The notes below the pieces were generated by a model. It saw only the letters and a program-made list of their open reading frames with translations. It was not told where the DNA came from and did not search any database. A stretch of DNA of 64,000 nt from Azohydromonas australica DSM 1124 (GTDB lineage Bacteria; Pseudomonadota; Gammaproteobacteria; Burkholderiales; Burkholderiaceae_C): contig NZ_AUMO01000017.1 in NCBI RefSeq assembly GCF_000430725.1, positions 186,001 through 250,000 on the forward strand. Reading direction: 5' to 3'. Made by a program: the position numbers and the translations under genes. Shown here one piece after another: positions 35,330 to 44,679 of the stretch; position 1 is the stretch's first letter, and each line of letters opens with the position of its first letter.

Positions 35330-36632
35330 CAAGAACAACACCACCACCAACGCCGCGCTGTTCGAGCGCGCGCAGGCCGTCATCCCCGGCGGCGTGAACT
35401 CGCCCGTGCGCGCCTTCCGCGCCGTGGGCGGCACGCCGCGCTTCATCCGCCGCGCCGAAGGCGCCTACATGGTCGATGCCGAGGGGCAGCGCTACATCGA
35501 CTACATCGGCTCCTGGGGCCCGATGATCCTGGGCCACGGCCATCCCGCCGTGCTCGAAGCCGTGCAGCGCGCCGCCACCGAGGGCTTCAGCTTCGGCGCC
35601 CCGACGGAGCGCGAAGTCGAACTGGTTGAGGCCATCATCGAACAGGTGCCCAGCGTGGAGCAGCTGCGCCTGGTCAGCTCGGGCACCGAAGCCGCGATGA
35701 GCGCGATCCGCCTGGCCCGCGGCGCCACCGGCCGCTCGCTGCTGGTCAAGTTCGAGGGCTGCTACCACGGCCATGCCGATGCGCTGCTGGTGAAGGCCGG
35801 CTCGGGCCTGGCGACCTTCGGCCACCCGACCAGCGCCGGCGTGCCGGCCGAGGTGGTGCAGCACACGATGGTGCTCGAATACAACAACCTGGAGCAGCTC
35901 GAAGAAGCCTTCGCGCTGCAGGGCGCGGAGATCGCCTGCGTGATGGTGGAGCCCATCGCCGGCAACATGAACTTCGTGCGCGCCAGCGTGCCCTTCATGA
36001 CGCGGCTGCGCGAGCTGTGCACGCAGCACGGCGCGCTGCTGGTGCTCGACGAGGTGATGAGCGGCTTCCGCGTGGCGCTGGGCAGCGCGCAGTCGATCTA
36101 CGCCAAGCTGATCCCGGGCTTCAAGCCGGACGTGAGCGTGTTCGGCAAGGTCATCGGCGGCGGCATGCCGCTGGCGGCTTTCGGCGCGAGCCGCCAGGTC
36201 ATGCAGCACCTCGCCCCGCTGGGCCCGGTCTACCAGGCCGGCACGCTCAGCGGCAACCCGGTGGCCACCGCCTGCGGCCTGGCCACGCTGCGCGAGATCG
36301 CCAAGCCCGGCTTCTTCGAGGCGCTGGCCGCCAAGACGAAGCGGCTGGTGGACGGCCTGCAGGCCATCGGCCGCGAGGTCGGCGAGCCGCTGGCGGGCGA
36401 CTGCGAGGGCGGCATGTTCGGCTTCTTCTTCGCCGAGTCGCTGCCGCAGAACTACAAGGCCGTGATGGCCGGCGGCACCGAGCGCTTCAACCGCTTCTTC
36501 CACGCCATGCTCGACCGCGGCGTGTACCTGGCCCCGGCGATGTACGAGGCCGGCTTCGTCAGCGCCGCGCACAGCGACGCCGACATCGACGCCACGCTCG
36601 AAGCGGCCCGCGCCGCGCTGCGCGCGGCCTGA
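35319..36632 (+). CDS. hemL: Glutamate-1-semialdehyde 2,1-aminomutase
   Basis: HemL, 437 residues, a PLP enzyme converting glutamate-1-semialdehyde to 5-aminolevulinate in the C5 route to heme. [16 protein letters not shown] is the family start; [17 protein letters not shown] and [13 protein letters not shown] are PLP-site segments, and the PLP lysine lies in [15 protein letters not shown] near residue 276. It uses a GTG start with a strong upstream GGGAGG, overlapping the thiD-like gene by 11 bp. A GC hairpin follows the stop. Confidence 0.97.
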   Translation: MSIDKNNTTTNAALFERAQAVIPGGVNSPVRAFRAVGGTPRFIRRAEGAYMVDAEGQRYIDYIGSWGPMILGHGHPAVLEAVQRAATEGFSFGAPTEREVELVEAIIEQVPSVEQLRLVSSGTEAAMSAIRLARGATGRSLLVKFEGCYHGHADALLVKAGSGLATFGHPTSAGVPAEVVQHTMVLEYNNLEQLEEAFALQGAEIACVMVEPIAGNMNFVRASVPFMTRLRELCTQHGALLVLDEVMSGFRVALGSAQSIYAKLIPGFKPDVSVFGKVIGGGMPLAAFGASRQVMQHLAPLGPVYQAGTLSGNPVATACGLATLREIAKPGFFEALAAKTKRLVDGLQAIGREVGEPLAGDCEGGMFGFFFAESLPQNYKAVMAGGTERFNRFFHAMLDRGVYLAPAMYEAGFVSAAHSDADIDATLEAARAALRAA

Positions 36633-36643
36633 TCCGCATCAAG

Positions 36644-36667
36644 GGGCCCGGCTCCAGGGCCGGGCCC
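36644..36667. terminator. GC-rich hairpin after hemL
   Basis: Perfect nine-base arms GGGCCCGGC and GCCGGGCCC enclose a six-base loop 11 bp after the hemL stop. There is no T-tract, so intrinsic termination is doubtful. Confidence 0.4.
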
Positions 36668-36688
36668 AAACCGCCTTGGGGCGGCTTC

Positions 36689-36694
36689 TAGAAT
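36689..36694 (+). promoter_or_regulatory. -10 element positioned for a leaderless mpl transcript
   Basis: TAGAAT ends seven bases before the mpl ATG, with no Shine-Dalgarno sequence that fits. Five of six matches to TATAAT. Confidence 0.5.
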
Positions 36695-36701
36695 CCAGGC
36701 G

Positions 36702-38060
36702 ATGCACATCCACATCCTGGGCATCTGCGGCACTTTCATGGGTGGTCTGGCGGCGCTGGCGCGCGAAGCCGGACATCGCGTGACGGGCTGCGACGCCAAC
36801 GTCTACCCGCCCATGAGCGACCAGCTGCGCGCCCTGGGCATCGATCTCATCGAGGGCTTCAGCCCTGACCAGCTCGCGCTCAAGCCGGACGTCTTCGTCA
36901 TCGGCAACGTGGTCAGCCGCGGCAACGCGCTCATGGAAGCCATCCTCGACGCCGGGCTGCCCTACACCAGCGGGCCGCAGTGGCTGGCGCAGGAGGTGCT
37001 GCAGGGCCGCCACGTGCTGGCCGTGGCCGGCACGCACGGCAAGACCACGACCACTTCCATGCTGGCGTGGATCCTGGAGCACGCCGGGCTGCAGCCGGGC
37101 TTCCTGGTGGGCGGCGTGCCGATGAACTTCGGCGTCTCGGCGCGGCTGGGCGCGGGCAAGAGCTTCGTGATCGAGGCCGACGAGTACGACACCGCCTTCT
37201 TCGACAAGCGCAGCAAGTTCGTCCACTACCGCCCGCGAACCGCCGTGCTCAACAACCTGGAGTACGACCACGCGGACATCTTCCCCAGCCTCGAAGCCAT
37301 CGAGACGCAGTTCCACCACCTCGTGCGCACCGTGCCCTCTTCGGGCCGCCTGGTGGTCAACGCGCGCGAGGAGGCGCTGCAGCGCGTGCTGGCCAAGGGC
37401 TGCTGGAGTGAGGTGCAGCGCTTCGGCACGCGCAAGGAAGAGCCCGGCTGCTTGCGCGCGCGCGGCGAGCCGCATGCCTTCGACGTGCTGCGCGGCGGGC
37501 TGAAGATCGCGCGCGTGGAGTGGGGCCTGCTGGGCGAGCACAACCAGCTCAATGCGCTGGCGGCGCTGGCCGCGGCCGAGCACGTGGGCGTGGCGCCGGA
37601 GCTCGCGGCCGAGGCGCTGGGCCGCTTCGAGAACGTGCGCCGCCGCCTGGAGCTGCGCGGCGAGGCCGGCGGCGTGAAGGTCTACGACGACTTCGCGCAC
37701 CACCCCACCGCGCTGCGCACCACCGTCAACGGGCTGCGCCGCCGCGTCGGGCTGGACCGCATCCTGGCCGTGTTCGAGCCGCGCTCCAACACCATGAAGC
37801 TCGGCACCATGAAGGCCCAGCTGCCCTGGGCGCTGGAAGAGGCCGACCTGAGCTTCTGCCACTCCGGCGGCCTGGGCTGGAACGCGGCCGAGGCCCTGGC
37901 CCCGATGGGCGAGTTGGCCATCGTCAGCGACGACATCGACGCGCTGGTCAAGGCGGTAGTCAAAGCCGCACGGCCGGGCGACCACATCCTGTGCATGAGC
38001 AACGGCAGCTTCGGCGGCATCCACGACAAGCTGCTGCAGGCGCTGGGGAAGAAGGCGTGA
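36702..38060 (+). CDS. mpl: UDP-N-acetylmuramate:L-Ala-gamma-D-Glu-meso-DAP ligase
   Basis: Mpl, 452 residues, a Mur ligase that reattaches the recycled tripeptide to UDP-MurNAc in peptidoglycan recycling. The N-terminus MHIHILGICGTFMGGLA is the Mpl version of the nucleotide-binding loop, the ATP loop is GTHGKTTTTS near 110-119, and VYDDFAHHPTALRTTV is the Mur C-terminal domain motif. The window also has ampD, another recycling enzyme. The stop codon lies at the base of a structured GC-rich segment that separates it from the next gene. Confidence 0.96.
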   Translation: MHIHILGICGTFMGGLAALAREAGHRVTGCDANVYPPMSDQLRALGIDLIEGFSPDQLALKPDVFVIGNVVSRGNALMEAILDAGLPYTSGPQWLAQEVLQGRHVLAVAGTHGKTTTTSMLAWILEHAGLQPGFLVGGVPMNFGVSARLGAGKSFVIEADEYDTAFFDKRSKFVHYRPRTAVLNNLEYDHADIFPSLEAIETQFHHLVRTVPSSGRLVVNAREEALQRVLAKGCWSEVQRFGTRKEEPGCLRARGEPHAFDVLRGGLKIARVEWGLLGEHNQLNALAALAAAEHVGVAPELAAEALGRFENVRRRLELRGEAGGVKVYDDFAHHPTALRTTVNGLRRRVGLDRILAVFEPRSNTMKLGTMKAQLPWALEEADLSFCHSGGLGWNAAEALAPMGELAIVSDDIDALVKAVVKAARPGDHILCMSNGSFGGIHDKLLQALGKKA

Positions 38061-38128
38061 GCGCCCCCGCACGGCCGCTCCGAAGGGGGCGCTCCGTCCC
38101 GCTCGTCGGGACCGCGCGCAGCGCGAGG
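38060..38128. repeat. Cluster of short hairpins after mpl
   Basis: AGCGCCCCC (38060-38068) pairs with GGGGGCGCT (38085-38093), GTCCCG with CGGGAC (38096-38112), and a CGCGC/GCGCG segment follows. It resembles short GC-rich intergenic elements of this bacterial group, but a second copy is not present in the window. Confidence 0.45.
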
Positions 38129-38136
38129 GTGCACCA

Positions 38137-38772
38137 GTGAGCGCCTCTGCCGCGCCTGCGGTGCAGGCCGCGGCGCCTCTCACGCACCTGCTCTATTTGC
38201 ACGGCTTCCGCTCCTCGCCGCGCTCGTTCAAGGCGCAGCGCATGCAGGCGTGGATGCAGCAGCACCAGCCCGACGTGCACTGGTGGTGCCCGCAGCTGCC
38301 GCCCTCCCCGCGCGAGGCCGTCGAACTGCTGGAACGGGGCACGGCGGACTGGCCGCGCGAGGGCATGGCCGTGGTGGGCAGCTCACTGGGCGGCTTCTAT
38401 GCCACCGTGATGGCCGAGCGCCTGGGCTGCCGCGCCGCGCTGATCAACCCGGCGGTGGAGCCCGCGCGTGACCTTGCCAAGTACATCGGCGAGCAGACCG
38501 CGTTTCACGATCCGCAGCAGCATTTCTTCTTCCGGCCCGAGTTCGTGGACGAGTTGCGCGCGCTGCACCCGCCGGCCGTCACGCGCCCGCAGCGCTACCT
38601 GGCACTGGTGGCCACGGGCGACGAGGTGCTGGACTGGCGTGAAATGGCCGCGCGCTATGCGCAATGCCAGCTGCACGTCATCCAGGGCAGTGACCATGCG
38701 CTGTCGGATTTCGACGCCCACCTGCCGCAGCTGCTGGCGTTCCTGGGCCTGTCCGGCAACACCCGGGGCTGA
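38137..38772 (+). CDS. YqiA/YcfP family alpha/beta-hydrolase (predicted esterase)
   Basis: A 211-residue alpha/beta-hydrolase of the YqiA-YcfP group. LLYLHGFRSSPRSFKAQ is the oxyanion region, Ser83 is the nucleophile in VGSSLGGFYAT, Asp162 or Asp166 (TGDEVLDW) the acid, and His187 (QGSDHALSDF) the base. YqiA of E. coli is an esterase acting on short acyl esters; the natural substrate is not known. It uses a GTG start at 38137, 76 bp after mpl. The 222-bp gap that follows shows no gene. Confidence 0.88.
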   Translation: MSASAAPAVQAAAPLTHLLYLHGFRSSPRSFKAQRMQAWMQQHQPDVHWWCPQLPPSPREAVELLERGTADWPREGMAVVGSSLGGFYATVMAERLGCRAALINPAVEPARDLAKYIGEQTAFHDPQQHFFFRPEFVDELRALHPPAVTRPQRYLALVATGDEVLDWREMAARYAQCQLHVIQGSDHALSDFDAHLPQLLAFLGLSGNTRG

Positions 38773-38994
38773 GGGCGGCGCAACACCGCGCGCGCAGGGG
38801 CGGGGCCGGGGGAACATTGATTGCCCGCAAGGCCGCTGCAGTTCTCGGCCCGTCGGGGGCTCTTCCCATCCCGGCCCTTCCAGCAGTACGGAAGCCGTGT
38901 GGCACCATGGATGCGCGCGCATCGGCCCAGGCGGCGCGGCATGGCATGACGTGACCGCGGAGGCCGGTGTCGCTCACTTTCCTGGAGCTCGTTC

Positions 38995-39735
38995 ATGCGT
39001 TTGAAAGACAAGATCTGCATCGTCACCGGCGCCGCTCAGGGCATCGGGCTGGCCACGGCGAAGAAGTTCTGCGCCGAAGGGGCGGTGGTCGTGCTGTGCG
39101 ACATCCGGCCCGAGGCGGTCGATGCCGCCGTGGGGCAGTGCCTGGACACCGGTGGCCGCGCCGAGGGCCAGGTGCTCAACGTCACCGACCGCGCCCAGGT
39201 CGACGCCATGGTGGCGGCCGTGAAGGCGCGGCACGGGCGCATCGACGTGCTGGTCAACAACGCCGGCATCACCAAGGACGCGCGGCTGCAGAAGATGACG
39301 CTGGAGCAGTTCGACGCCGTGATCGACGTCAACCTGCGCGGCGTCTTCCACTGCTCGCAGGCGGTGGCCGACACGATGGTGGCGCAGGGCAGCGGCGTGA
39401 TCCTCAACGCCTCCAGCGTGGTGGGCCTGTACGGCAATTTCGGCCAGACCAACTACGCCGCCAGCAAGTTCGGCGTCATCGGCTTCACCAAGACCTGGTC
39501 GCGCGAGCTGGGCCCCAAGGGCGTGCGCGTCAACGCGGTGGCGCCGGGCTTCATCCAGACGCCCATCCTCGACACCATCCCGCAGAAGGTCATCGACCAG
39601 CTCGTGGCGCAGGTGCCGCTGGGCCGCCTGGGCAAGCCCGAGGAGATCGCCAACACCTACGCCTTCCTCGCCAGCGACGAGGCCAGCTACATCAACGGCG
39701 TGGTGATCGAGGTCGGCGGCGGGCTGACGGTCTGA
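38995..39735 (+). CDS. fabG: SDR-family 3-oxoacyl-ACP reductase (FabG-like)
   Basis: A 246-residue short-chain dehydrogenase. The cofactor motif TGAAQGIG is at residues 11-18, NNAG at 88-91, and the catalytic Ser141, Tyr154 and Lys158 lie in NASSVVG and NYAASK. The ending [14 protein letters not shown] is FabG-like. It may reduce 3-oxoacyl-ACP or another 3-oxoacyl substrate; as a lone gene outside a fab cluster it is probably a paralogue of the main FabG. A GGAG sequence precedes the ATG. A REP-like repeat follows the stop. Confidence 0.9.
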   Translation: MRLKDKICIVTGAAQGIGLATAKKFCAEGAVVVLCDIRPEAVDAAVGQCLDTGGRAEGQVLNVTDRAQVDAMVAAVKARHGRIDVLVNNAGITKDARLQKMTLEQFDAVIDVNLRGVFHCSQAVADTMVAQGSGVILNASSVVGLYGNFGQTNYAASKFGVIGFTKTWSRELGPKGVRVNAVAPGFIQTPILDTIPQKVIDQLVAQVPLGRLGKPEEIANTYAFLASDEASYINGVVIEVGGGLTV

Positions 39736-39744
39736 GGCGATCTT

Positions 39745-39844
39745 CCCGTTCGGGCTGAGCCCTTCGACAGGCTCAGGACAGGCCTGTCGAAGCCCCGCAG
39801 CGACCTCCGAGCGCCGGCCCTTCGACAAGCTCAGGGCGAACGGG
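39745..39844. repeat. REP-like palindromic repeat, copy 1
   Basis: Outer ends CCCGTTCG and CGAACGGG enclose GGGCTGAGCCCTTCGACAGG-type sequence, then CCTGTCGAAGCC and CCCTTCGACAAGCTCAGGG. This is the TTCGACA(A/G)GCTCAGG element widespread in betaproteobacterial and other genomes as inverted pairs between genes. A second copy is at 46642-46716. Confidence 0.85.
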
Positions 39845-39910
39845 AACCTCTCCCCGCCCCGCAACAAGCGCGTACACCCCTGCCCCGGCGGGCCTTGCGG
39901 CCGCTGCGGC

Positions 39911-39916
39911 GACAAT
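39911..39916 (+). promoter_or_regulatory. -10 element positioned for a leaderless RNB-ribonuclease transcript
   Basis: GACAAT ends seven bases before the ATG at 39924. A run of five Gs lies in between, which might alternatively serve as a poor Shine-Dalgarno site. Confidence 0.4.
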
Positions 39917-39923
39917 ACGGGGG

Positions 39924-41969
39924 ATGTACGCCCTGTTCGATGAAGCCGGCAAATTCCTCGCCGGCCGTGTGATGTCCGAAGCCGAGAGCTCGCTGCAGGT
40001 CGAGCTGGACTCCGGCAAGCGCGTCAAGGTCAAGGCCGCCAACGTGCTGCTGAAGTTCGACAAGCCCGCGCCGGCTGAGCTCATGAGCCGCGCCCAGGCC
40101 ATCGCCCCCGAGATCGATCTCGACCTGGCCTGGGAATTCGCCCCGGAAGGCGAGTTCGGCTTCGCGGCGCTGGCCCGCGACTACTTCAGCGCCAATGCCT
40201 CGCTGGAGCAGCAGGTGGCGGCGCTGCTGCGGCTCTTCGAGGCCCCGCACTACTTCCGCCGCGCCGGCAAGGGCCTGTTCAAGAAGGCGCCCGAGGAGAT
40301 CGTCAAGGCCGCGCTGCTGGGCATCGAGCGCAAGAAGCAGCTCGCGGCACAGATCGAGGCCTGGGCCGCCGAGCTGGTGGCCGGCACCTGCCCGCAGCCC
40401 ATCCGCGAGCAGCTCTACAAGATCCTGTTCCGCCCCGACAAGAACGCCGCCGAATACAAGGCCGTGGTGGACGCCGCCAAGCAGGCGCAGCGCGCGCCGC
40501 TGGACCTGCTCAAGGACGCCGGCGCCATCAGCAGCCCCTACCAGTTCCACTGGCGGCGCTTCCTGTTCGAGATGTTCCCCAAGGGCACCGGCTTCCCCGC
40601 GCTGCAGGCGCCGGCGATCAAGGAGGAGCTGCCCCTGGCGCCGGTGGCCGCGTTCTCCATCGACGACTCGGCCACGACCGAGATCGACGACGCCCTGTCC
40701 GTGCAGGGGCTGGGCAGCGGCACGGTGGTGTTCGGCGTGCACATCGCGGCGCCGGGGCTGGCGATCCAGCCCGATACGCCGGTGGACAAGGTGGCGCGCG
40801 ACCGGCTCTCCACCGTCTACATGCCGGGCTGGAAACTGACCATGCTGCCCGACGAGGTGGTGCAGGCCTACACGCTGATCGAAGGCCGCGACTGCCCGGC
40901 CGTGAGCCTGTACGTCACCTTCGACGAGGCGACGCTGGAGATCCGCAGCCGCGAGACGAAGCTGGAGCGCGTGCCCATCGCGCGCAACCTGCGCCACGAC
41001 CAGCTCGATGACGTCATCACCGAGGCCACGCTCACCGGCGAGGCGCCGGCCGACTACGAGTTCGCGCCGGAGCTGGCTTTCACCTTCCGCCTGGCCAAAC
41101 ATCTGAAGGCCCAGCGCGAGGTGGTGCGCGGCAAGCCCGAGACCTTCAACCGCCCGGACTACAACTTCCGGCTGCTGGACAACGCGAGCGAGCCCACCGG
41201 CGACGAGACGGTGCAGATCAGCACGCGCCGCCGCGGCGCGCCGCTGGACCTGATCGTCTCGGAAGCCATGATCCTGGCCAACAGCAGCTGGGGCGGCTGG
41301 CTGGCCGAGTGCGGCGTGCCGGGCATCTACCGCAGCCAGGCCAGCCTGGCCCCGGGCATCAAGGTGCGCATGGGCGTCAAGCCCGCGCCGCACGCGGGCA
41401 TGGGCGTGGCGCAGTACACCTGGGCCACCTCGCCGCTGCGCCGCTACGTGGACCTGGTCAACCAGTGGCAGATCATTGCCTGCGCGCGCCACGGGCGCAC
41501 CGCACCGCTGTCCGCGCCCTTCAAGCCCAAGGATGCGAGCCTGTTCTCCATCATCTCGGGCTTCGATGCCGCCTACGGCGCCTACAACGACTTCCAGCAC
41601 GGCATCGAGCGCTTCTGGACCCTGCGCTGGCTGCAGCAGAACGGCGTGACGGAACTCGACGCCGCGGTGCTCAAGGACGGCCTGGTGCGTGCCGACACGC
41701 TGCCGCTGGTGTTCCGTGCCCTGGGCTGCGAGGGCCTGCCGCGCGGCGCGCACGTGCGCGTGCGCGTCACCGGCTGCGACCTGCTGACGCTGGACCTGCA
41801 TGCCAGCCTGCTGGCGCGCCTGGACGACACCGCGCCCGCCGCAGGCCTGGCCGAGCCCGAAGCCGAGGAGGCCGAGGAGGAAGAGACCAGCGGTCCGCTG
41901 GCGCTGGCCATCGACGTGGCCGACGCCGACGCCACCGCGGCGGCCGAGCCGCCCGCTGCCGCCGCCTGA
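39924..41969 (+). CDS. RNB-domain exoribonuclease (RNase II/R family)
   Basis: A 681-residue 3'-5' exoribonuclease-type protein. An N-terminal OB-like/winged region (about 1-235) precedes the RNB catalytic domain with the acidic motif SIDDSATTEIDDALSV near 246-261 and VHIAAPGLAIQPDTPVDKVA; PHAGMGVAQYTWATSPLRRY is the conserved distal RNB motif. A short S1-like segment follows and the tail is acidic and low-complexity. It differs from canonical RNase R (about 800 residues, longer S1 part), so I leave the symbol blank. The tonB-like gene starts 9 bp after its stop. Confidence 0.9.
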   Translation: MYALFDEAGKFLAGRVMSEAESSLQVELDSGKRVKVKAANVLLKFDKPAPAELMSRAQAIAPEIDLDLAWEFAPEGEFGFAALARDYFSANASLEQQVAALLRLFEAPHYFRRAGKGLFKKAPEEIVKAALLGIERKKQLAAQIEAWAAELVAGTCPQPIREQLYKILFRPDKNAAEYKAVVDAAKQAQRAPLDLLKDAGAISSPYQFHWRRFLFEMFPKGTGFPALQAPAIKEELPLAPVAAFSIDDSATTEIDDALSVQGLGSGTVVFGVHIAAPGLAIQPDTPVDKVARDRLSTVYMPGWKLTMLPDEVVQAYTLIEGRDCPAVSLYVTFDEATLEIRSRETKLERVPIARNLRHDQLDDVITEATLTGEAPADYEFAPELAFTFRLAKHLKAQREVVRGKPETFNRPDYNFRLLDNASEPTGDETVQISTRRRGAPLDLIVSEAMILANSSWGGWLAECGVPGIYRSQASLAPGIKVRMGVKPAPHAGMGVAQYTWATSPLRRYVDLVNQWQIIACARHGRTAPLSAPFKPKDASLFSIISGFDAAYGAYNDFQHGIERFWTLRWLQQNGVTELDAAVLKDGLVRADTLPLVFRALGCEGLPRGAHVRVRVTGCDLLTLDLHASLLARLDDTAPAAGLAEPEAEEAEEEETSGPLALAIDVADADATAAAEPPAAAA

Positions 41970-41977
41970 GGCTGCCC

Positions 41978-42865
41978 ATGCGCGCCCTGCGATGGCCGGC
42001 ACTGAGCCCGCTGCAGTGGGCGCTGGGGCTGTCGCTGGCGCTGCATGCCGGGCTGCTGGCGGTGCGCGTGGCCGATCCGCAGGCGTTCGCGCGCATGTTC
42101 CAGGACGCGCCGCTGGAAGTGGTGCTGGTCAACGCCCAGGCACAGATACCGCCCAAGCGCTCGCAGACGCAGGCGCTGGCGCAGCACCACCTGGCCGGCG
42201 GTGGCGGTGGCGATGCCGAGGCCGGGCGCGCCACTTCGCCGCTGCCCGCCTCCACCATCGAGGCGCACGGCGACGCCAGCGAGGACGCGCAGCGCCAGAT
42301 CGAGCAGCTGCAGGCGCAGCAGCAGCAGTTCCTGGCGCAACTGCGCGCGGAGGTGCAGCAGCTGCCGCCGCCCGATCCGCAGCGCGACCAGGGCCAGCCC
42401 AAGGCGCAGGAGCTGGAGGAACGCCGGCGCCGGCTGCTGCGCCAGCTCGCCGAGATCGAGCGCCGCGTGAACGAGGAAAACGCCCGGCCGCGCAAGCGCT
42501 ACGTCAGTCCCGCCACGCGCGAGGTGCCCTATGCGCGCTACTACGACGCGCTGCGCCGGCGCATCGAGGCCCGTGGCACTCAGGACTTCCCGCACGTGCA
42601 GGGCAAGAAGCTCTACGGCGAGCTGACCATGGGCATCACCGTGGACACCCAGGGCCGCGTGCTGGGGATGGAGGTGCTCAAGCCCTCGGGCCAGCCGCTG
42701 CTGGACCGCCGCGCCCAGGCCATCGTCCAGGCTGCCGCGCCCTACGGCAACTTCGGCCCCGAGCTGCGCACGCTGGCCGACCTGCTCGTCATCACCGCGC
42801 GCTTCCGCTTCACGCGCGAGGAAGGCGTGGAAGCCATCCCGCTGGGCGGTAGCGGCACGCCCTGA
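41978..42865 (+). CDS. TonB-family protein with coiled-coil
   Basis: A 295-residue protein with one N-terminal membrane helix (about residues 12-29), a periplasmic Gln-rich coiled coil (about 105-175, DAQRQIEQLQAQQQQFLAQL and EERRRRLLRQLAEIERR) and a C-terminal TonB-like domain with LYGELTMGITVDTQGRVLGM and ARFRF. TonB proteins transmit inner-membrane proton-motive force to outer-membrane receptors. No exbB/exbD is nearby, so it may act in another envelope process. It is tightly linked to the RNB gene upstream, and aroE follows after 29 bp. Confidence 0.82.
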   Translation: MRALRWPALSPLQWALGLSLALHAGLLAVRVADPQAFARMFQDAPLEVVLVNAQAQIPPKRSQTQALAQHHLAGGGGGDAEAGRATSPLPASTIEAHGDASEDAQRQIEQLQAQQQQFLAQLRAEVQQLPPPDPQRDQGQPKAQELEERRRRLLRQLAEIERRVNEENARPRKRYVSPATREVPYARYYDALRRRIEARGTQDFPHVQGKKLYGELTMGITVDTQGRVLGMEVLKPSGQPLLDRRAQAIVQAAAPYGNFGPELRTLADLLVITARFRFTREEGVEAIPLGGSGTP

Positions 42866-42894
42866 ACTGAAGAACCCCTTTTCCATCCCGTCCC

Positions 42895-43734
42895 ATGACC
42901 GACCTCGACCGCTACGCCGTCTTCGGCCACCCCGTGCAGCACAGCCTGTCGCCACAGATCCACCAGGCCTTCGCCGAGCAGACCGGGCAGCGCCTGGCCT
43001 ACACCCGGCTGTGGGCGCCGCTGGACGGCTTCGAGGCCGTGCTGCGCGCCTTCGTCGCCGGCGGCGGGCGCGGCGCCAACGTGACGGTGCCGTTCAAGTT
43101 CGAGGCGCTGCGTCTGGCCACGCGGCGCAGCGCGCGCGCGGAGCTGGCGCAGGCGGCCAACGTGCTCACCTTCGACGGCGAGCAGATCCAGGCCGACAAC
43201 AGCGACGGCGTGGGCCTGGTGCGCGACATCGAGACCGGCGCCGGCCGCCCGCTGGCGGGCCAGCGCGTGCTGCTGGTGGGCGCGGGCGGCGCGGGCGCGG
43301 GCGTGCTGGGCCCGCTGCTGCAGGCGGCGCCGGCGGAGCTGGTGGTGGTCAACCGCACGGACGAGCGCGCGCAGGACCTGGTGCTGCGCCACACCGAGCT
43401 GGCGCGGGAGAGCGGCGTGCGGCTGCACACGGCCTTGATGCAGGCGCCGGGCGCGGGCTTCGACGTGGTGATCAACGCCAGCGCCAGCAGCCTGGAGGGC
43501 GCCGCGCCCTCCCCCGTGCCGGAGACGGTGCTGCGTCCGGGCACCCTGGCCGTGGACCTGATGTACGGCCCCAAGGCGCAGCCCTTCATGGACTGGGCGC
43601 GCCAGCACGGTGCCGAGCCGCGCGACGGCCTGGGCATGCTGGTGGAGCAGGCCGCGGAGGCCTTCGAGCTCTGGCGCGGCGTGCGTCCCGACACGGCCCC
43701 GGTGATGGCGGCGCTGCGCGCGCTCAAGGGCTGA
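42895..43734 (+). CDS. aroE: Shikimate dehydrogenase (NADP+)
   Basis: AroE, 279 residues, reduces 3-dehydroshikimate in aromatic amino acid synthesis. The shikimate-binding motif HSLSPQIH (Ser17, Ser19), the catalytic Lys68 in ANVTVPFK and Asp104 in ADNSDG, and the NADP loop GAGGAGAGVLG are all present. The C-terminal GLGMLVEQAAEAFELW is typical. The next gene, mtgA, appears to start directly at its stop. Confidence 0.97.
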   Translation: MTDLDRYAVFGHPVQHSLSPQIHQAFAEQTGQRLAYTRLWAPLDGFEAVLRAFVAGGGRGANVTVPFKFEALRLATRRSARAELAQAANVLTFDGEQIQADNSDGVGLVRDIETGAGRPLAGQRVLLVGAGGAGAGVLGPLLQAAPAELVVVNRTDERAQDLVLRHTELARESGVRLHTALMQAPGAGFDVVINASASSLEGAAPSPVPETVLRPGTLAVDLMYGPKAQPFMDWARQHGAEPRDGLGMLVEQAAEAFELWRGVRPDTAPVMAALRALKG

Positions 43735-44565
43735 GTGGGCCGGCAGCCGATGGGAGCGGTCTCACCGGTCCGTGCAGTCCAGGCCGGCAAGGCGCGCGGC
43801 GTGCTGCGCCAGGCGGCGCGGCTGCTGGCGCTGCTGGCGATCTGCGTGCTGGCGCTGCAGCTCTACTTCGTCGGGCGCATCGCGCTGATGCGCTGGGTCG
43901 CTCCAGCCTCCACCACCTTCGAGCGCAGCGAGGCCTGGCGGCTGCTGCGCGAGGACGGCCGCATCGCCTGGGCGCAGCAGTGGGTGGACGGCGAACGCAT
44001 CTCGCCGCACCTCAAGCGCGCCGTGATCGCCAGCGAGGATGCGGGCTTCAACCAGCACGGCGGCGTGGAGTGGGATGCGATCGAGGGCGCCTGGAACAAG
44101 AACCAGCGCGCGCAGGCGCGCGTGGAAAGGCTCAACGAGCAGGCCAGCCGGCGCGCCGCCGCGCGCGGGCGCGAGCCGCCGCCGGCGGCGGCGCCCAAGG
44201 TCATCGGCGGCTCCACCATCACGCAGCAGCTGGCGAAGAACCTGTTCCTGGATGGCGAGCGCACGCTGGTGCGCAAGGGGCAGGAACTCTTCATCACGCT
44301 CACGCTGGAGGCGCTGCTGGACAAGCGCCGCATCCTGGAGATCTACCTCAACCACGTCGAATGGGGCGAGGGCGTGTTCGGCGCACAAGCCGCGGCGCGG
44401 CACTACTTCCGCGTGGACGCGGCCAATTTGAATCTGGCCTCGGCGGCACGGCTGGCGGTGATGCTGCCGGCGCCCAAGCGCTTCGAGCAGCGGCCGGCCT
44501 CGCCGTACCTGGTCTCGCGCGCCGCCACCATCGCCGCGCGCGCCGGCGCGGTGCAGCTGCCCTGA
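43735..44565 (+). CDS. mtgA: Monofunctional peptidoglycan transglycosylase
   Basis: MtgA, 276 residues, a glycosyltransferase family 51 enzyme polymerising lipid II into glycan strands at the periplasmic face. One N-terminal membrane helix (about 28-48) precedes the catalytic domain: EDAGFNQHGGVEW holds the catalytic Glu (about 101), followed by GGSTITQQLAKNLFL, the RKGQELFITL segment and LNHVEWGEGVFG. An insertion of about 15 residues with Arg/Pro/Ala bias (REPPPAAAPK) precedes GGSTITQQ. The GTG at 43735 directly after the aroE stop is chosen; an ATG at 43750 is the alternative. Confidence 0.95.
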   Translation: MGRQPMGAVSPVRAVQAGKARGVLRQAARLLALLAICVLALQLYFVGRIALMRWVAPASTTFERSEAWRLLREDGRIAWAQQWVDGERISPHLKRAVIASEDAGFNQHGGVEWDAIEGAWNKNQRAQARVERLNEQASRRAAARGREPPPAAAPKVIGGSTITQQLAKNLFLDGERTLVRKGQELFITLTLEALLDKRRILEIYLNHVEWGEGVFGAQAAARHYFRVDAANLNLASAARLAVMLPAPKRFEQRPASPYLVSRAATIAARAGAVQLP

Positions 44566-44666
44566 GGCCGCCGGCGTTGCCGCCCGGCCCGGCCGCGTCC
44601 CCGGGACGAGCCCGCCCCATGGGCGCTGCAGTATCAGGGTTGGTACGGAGGCCGGGCCCGGCTTCC

Positions 44667-44672
44667 TAGAAT
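44667..44672 (+). promoter_or_regulatory. -10 element positioned for a leaderless transcript of the 44680 gene
   Basis: TAGAAT ends seven bases before the ATG at 44680. It overlaps the in-frame upstream ATG at 44671, which argues for the downstream start. Confidence 0.5.
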
Positions 44673-44679
44673 GGACCAC

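Noticed and set aside
38773..38994. A small gene in the gap before the FabG-like gene
   Set aside because: Frames are short, without ribosome-binding sites or recognisable composition; the minus-strand frame here extends as a shadow of the esterase gene.
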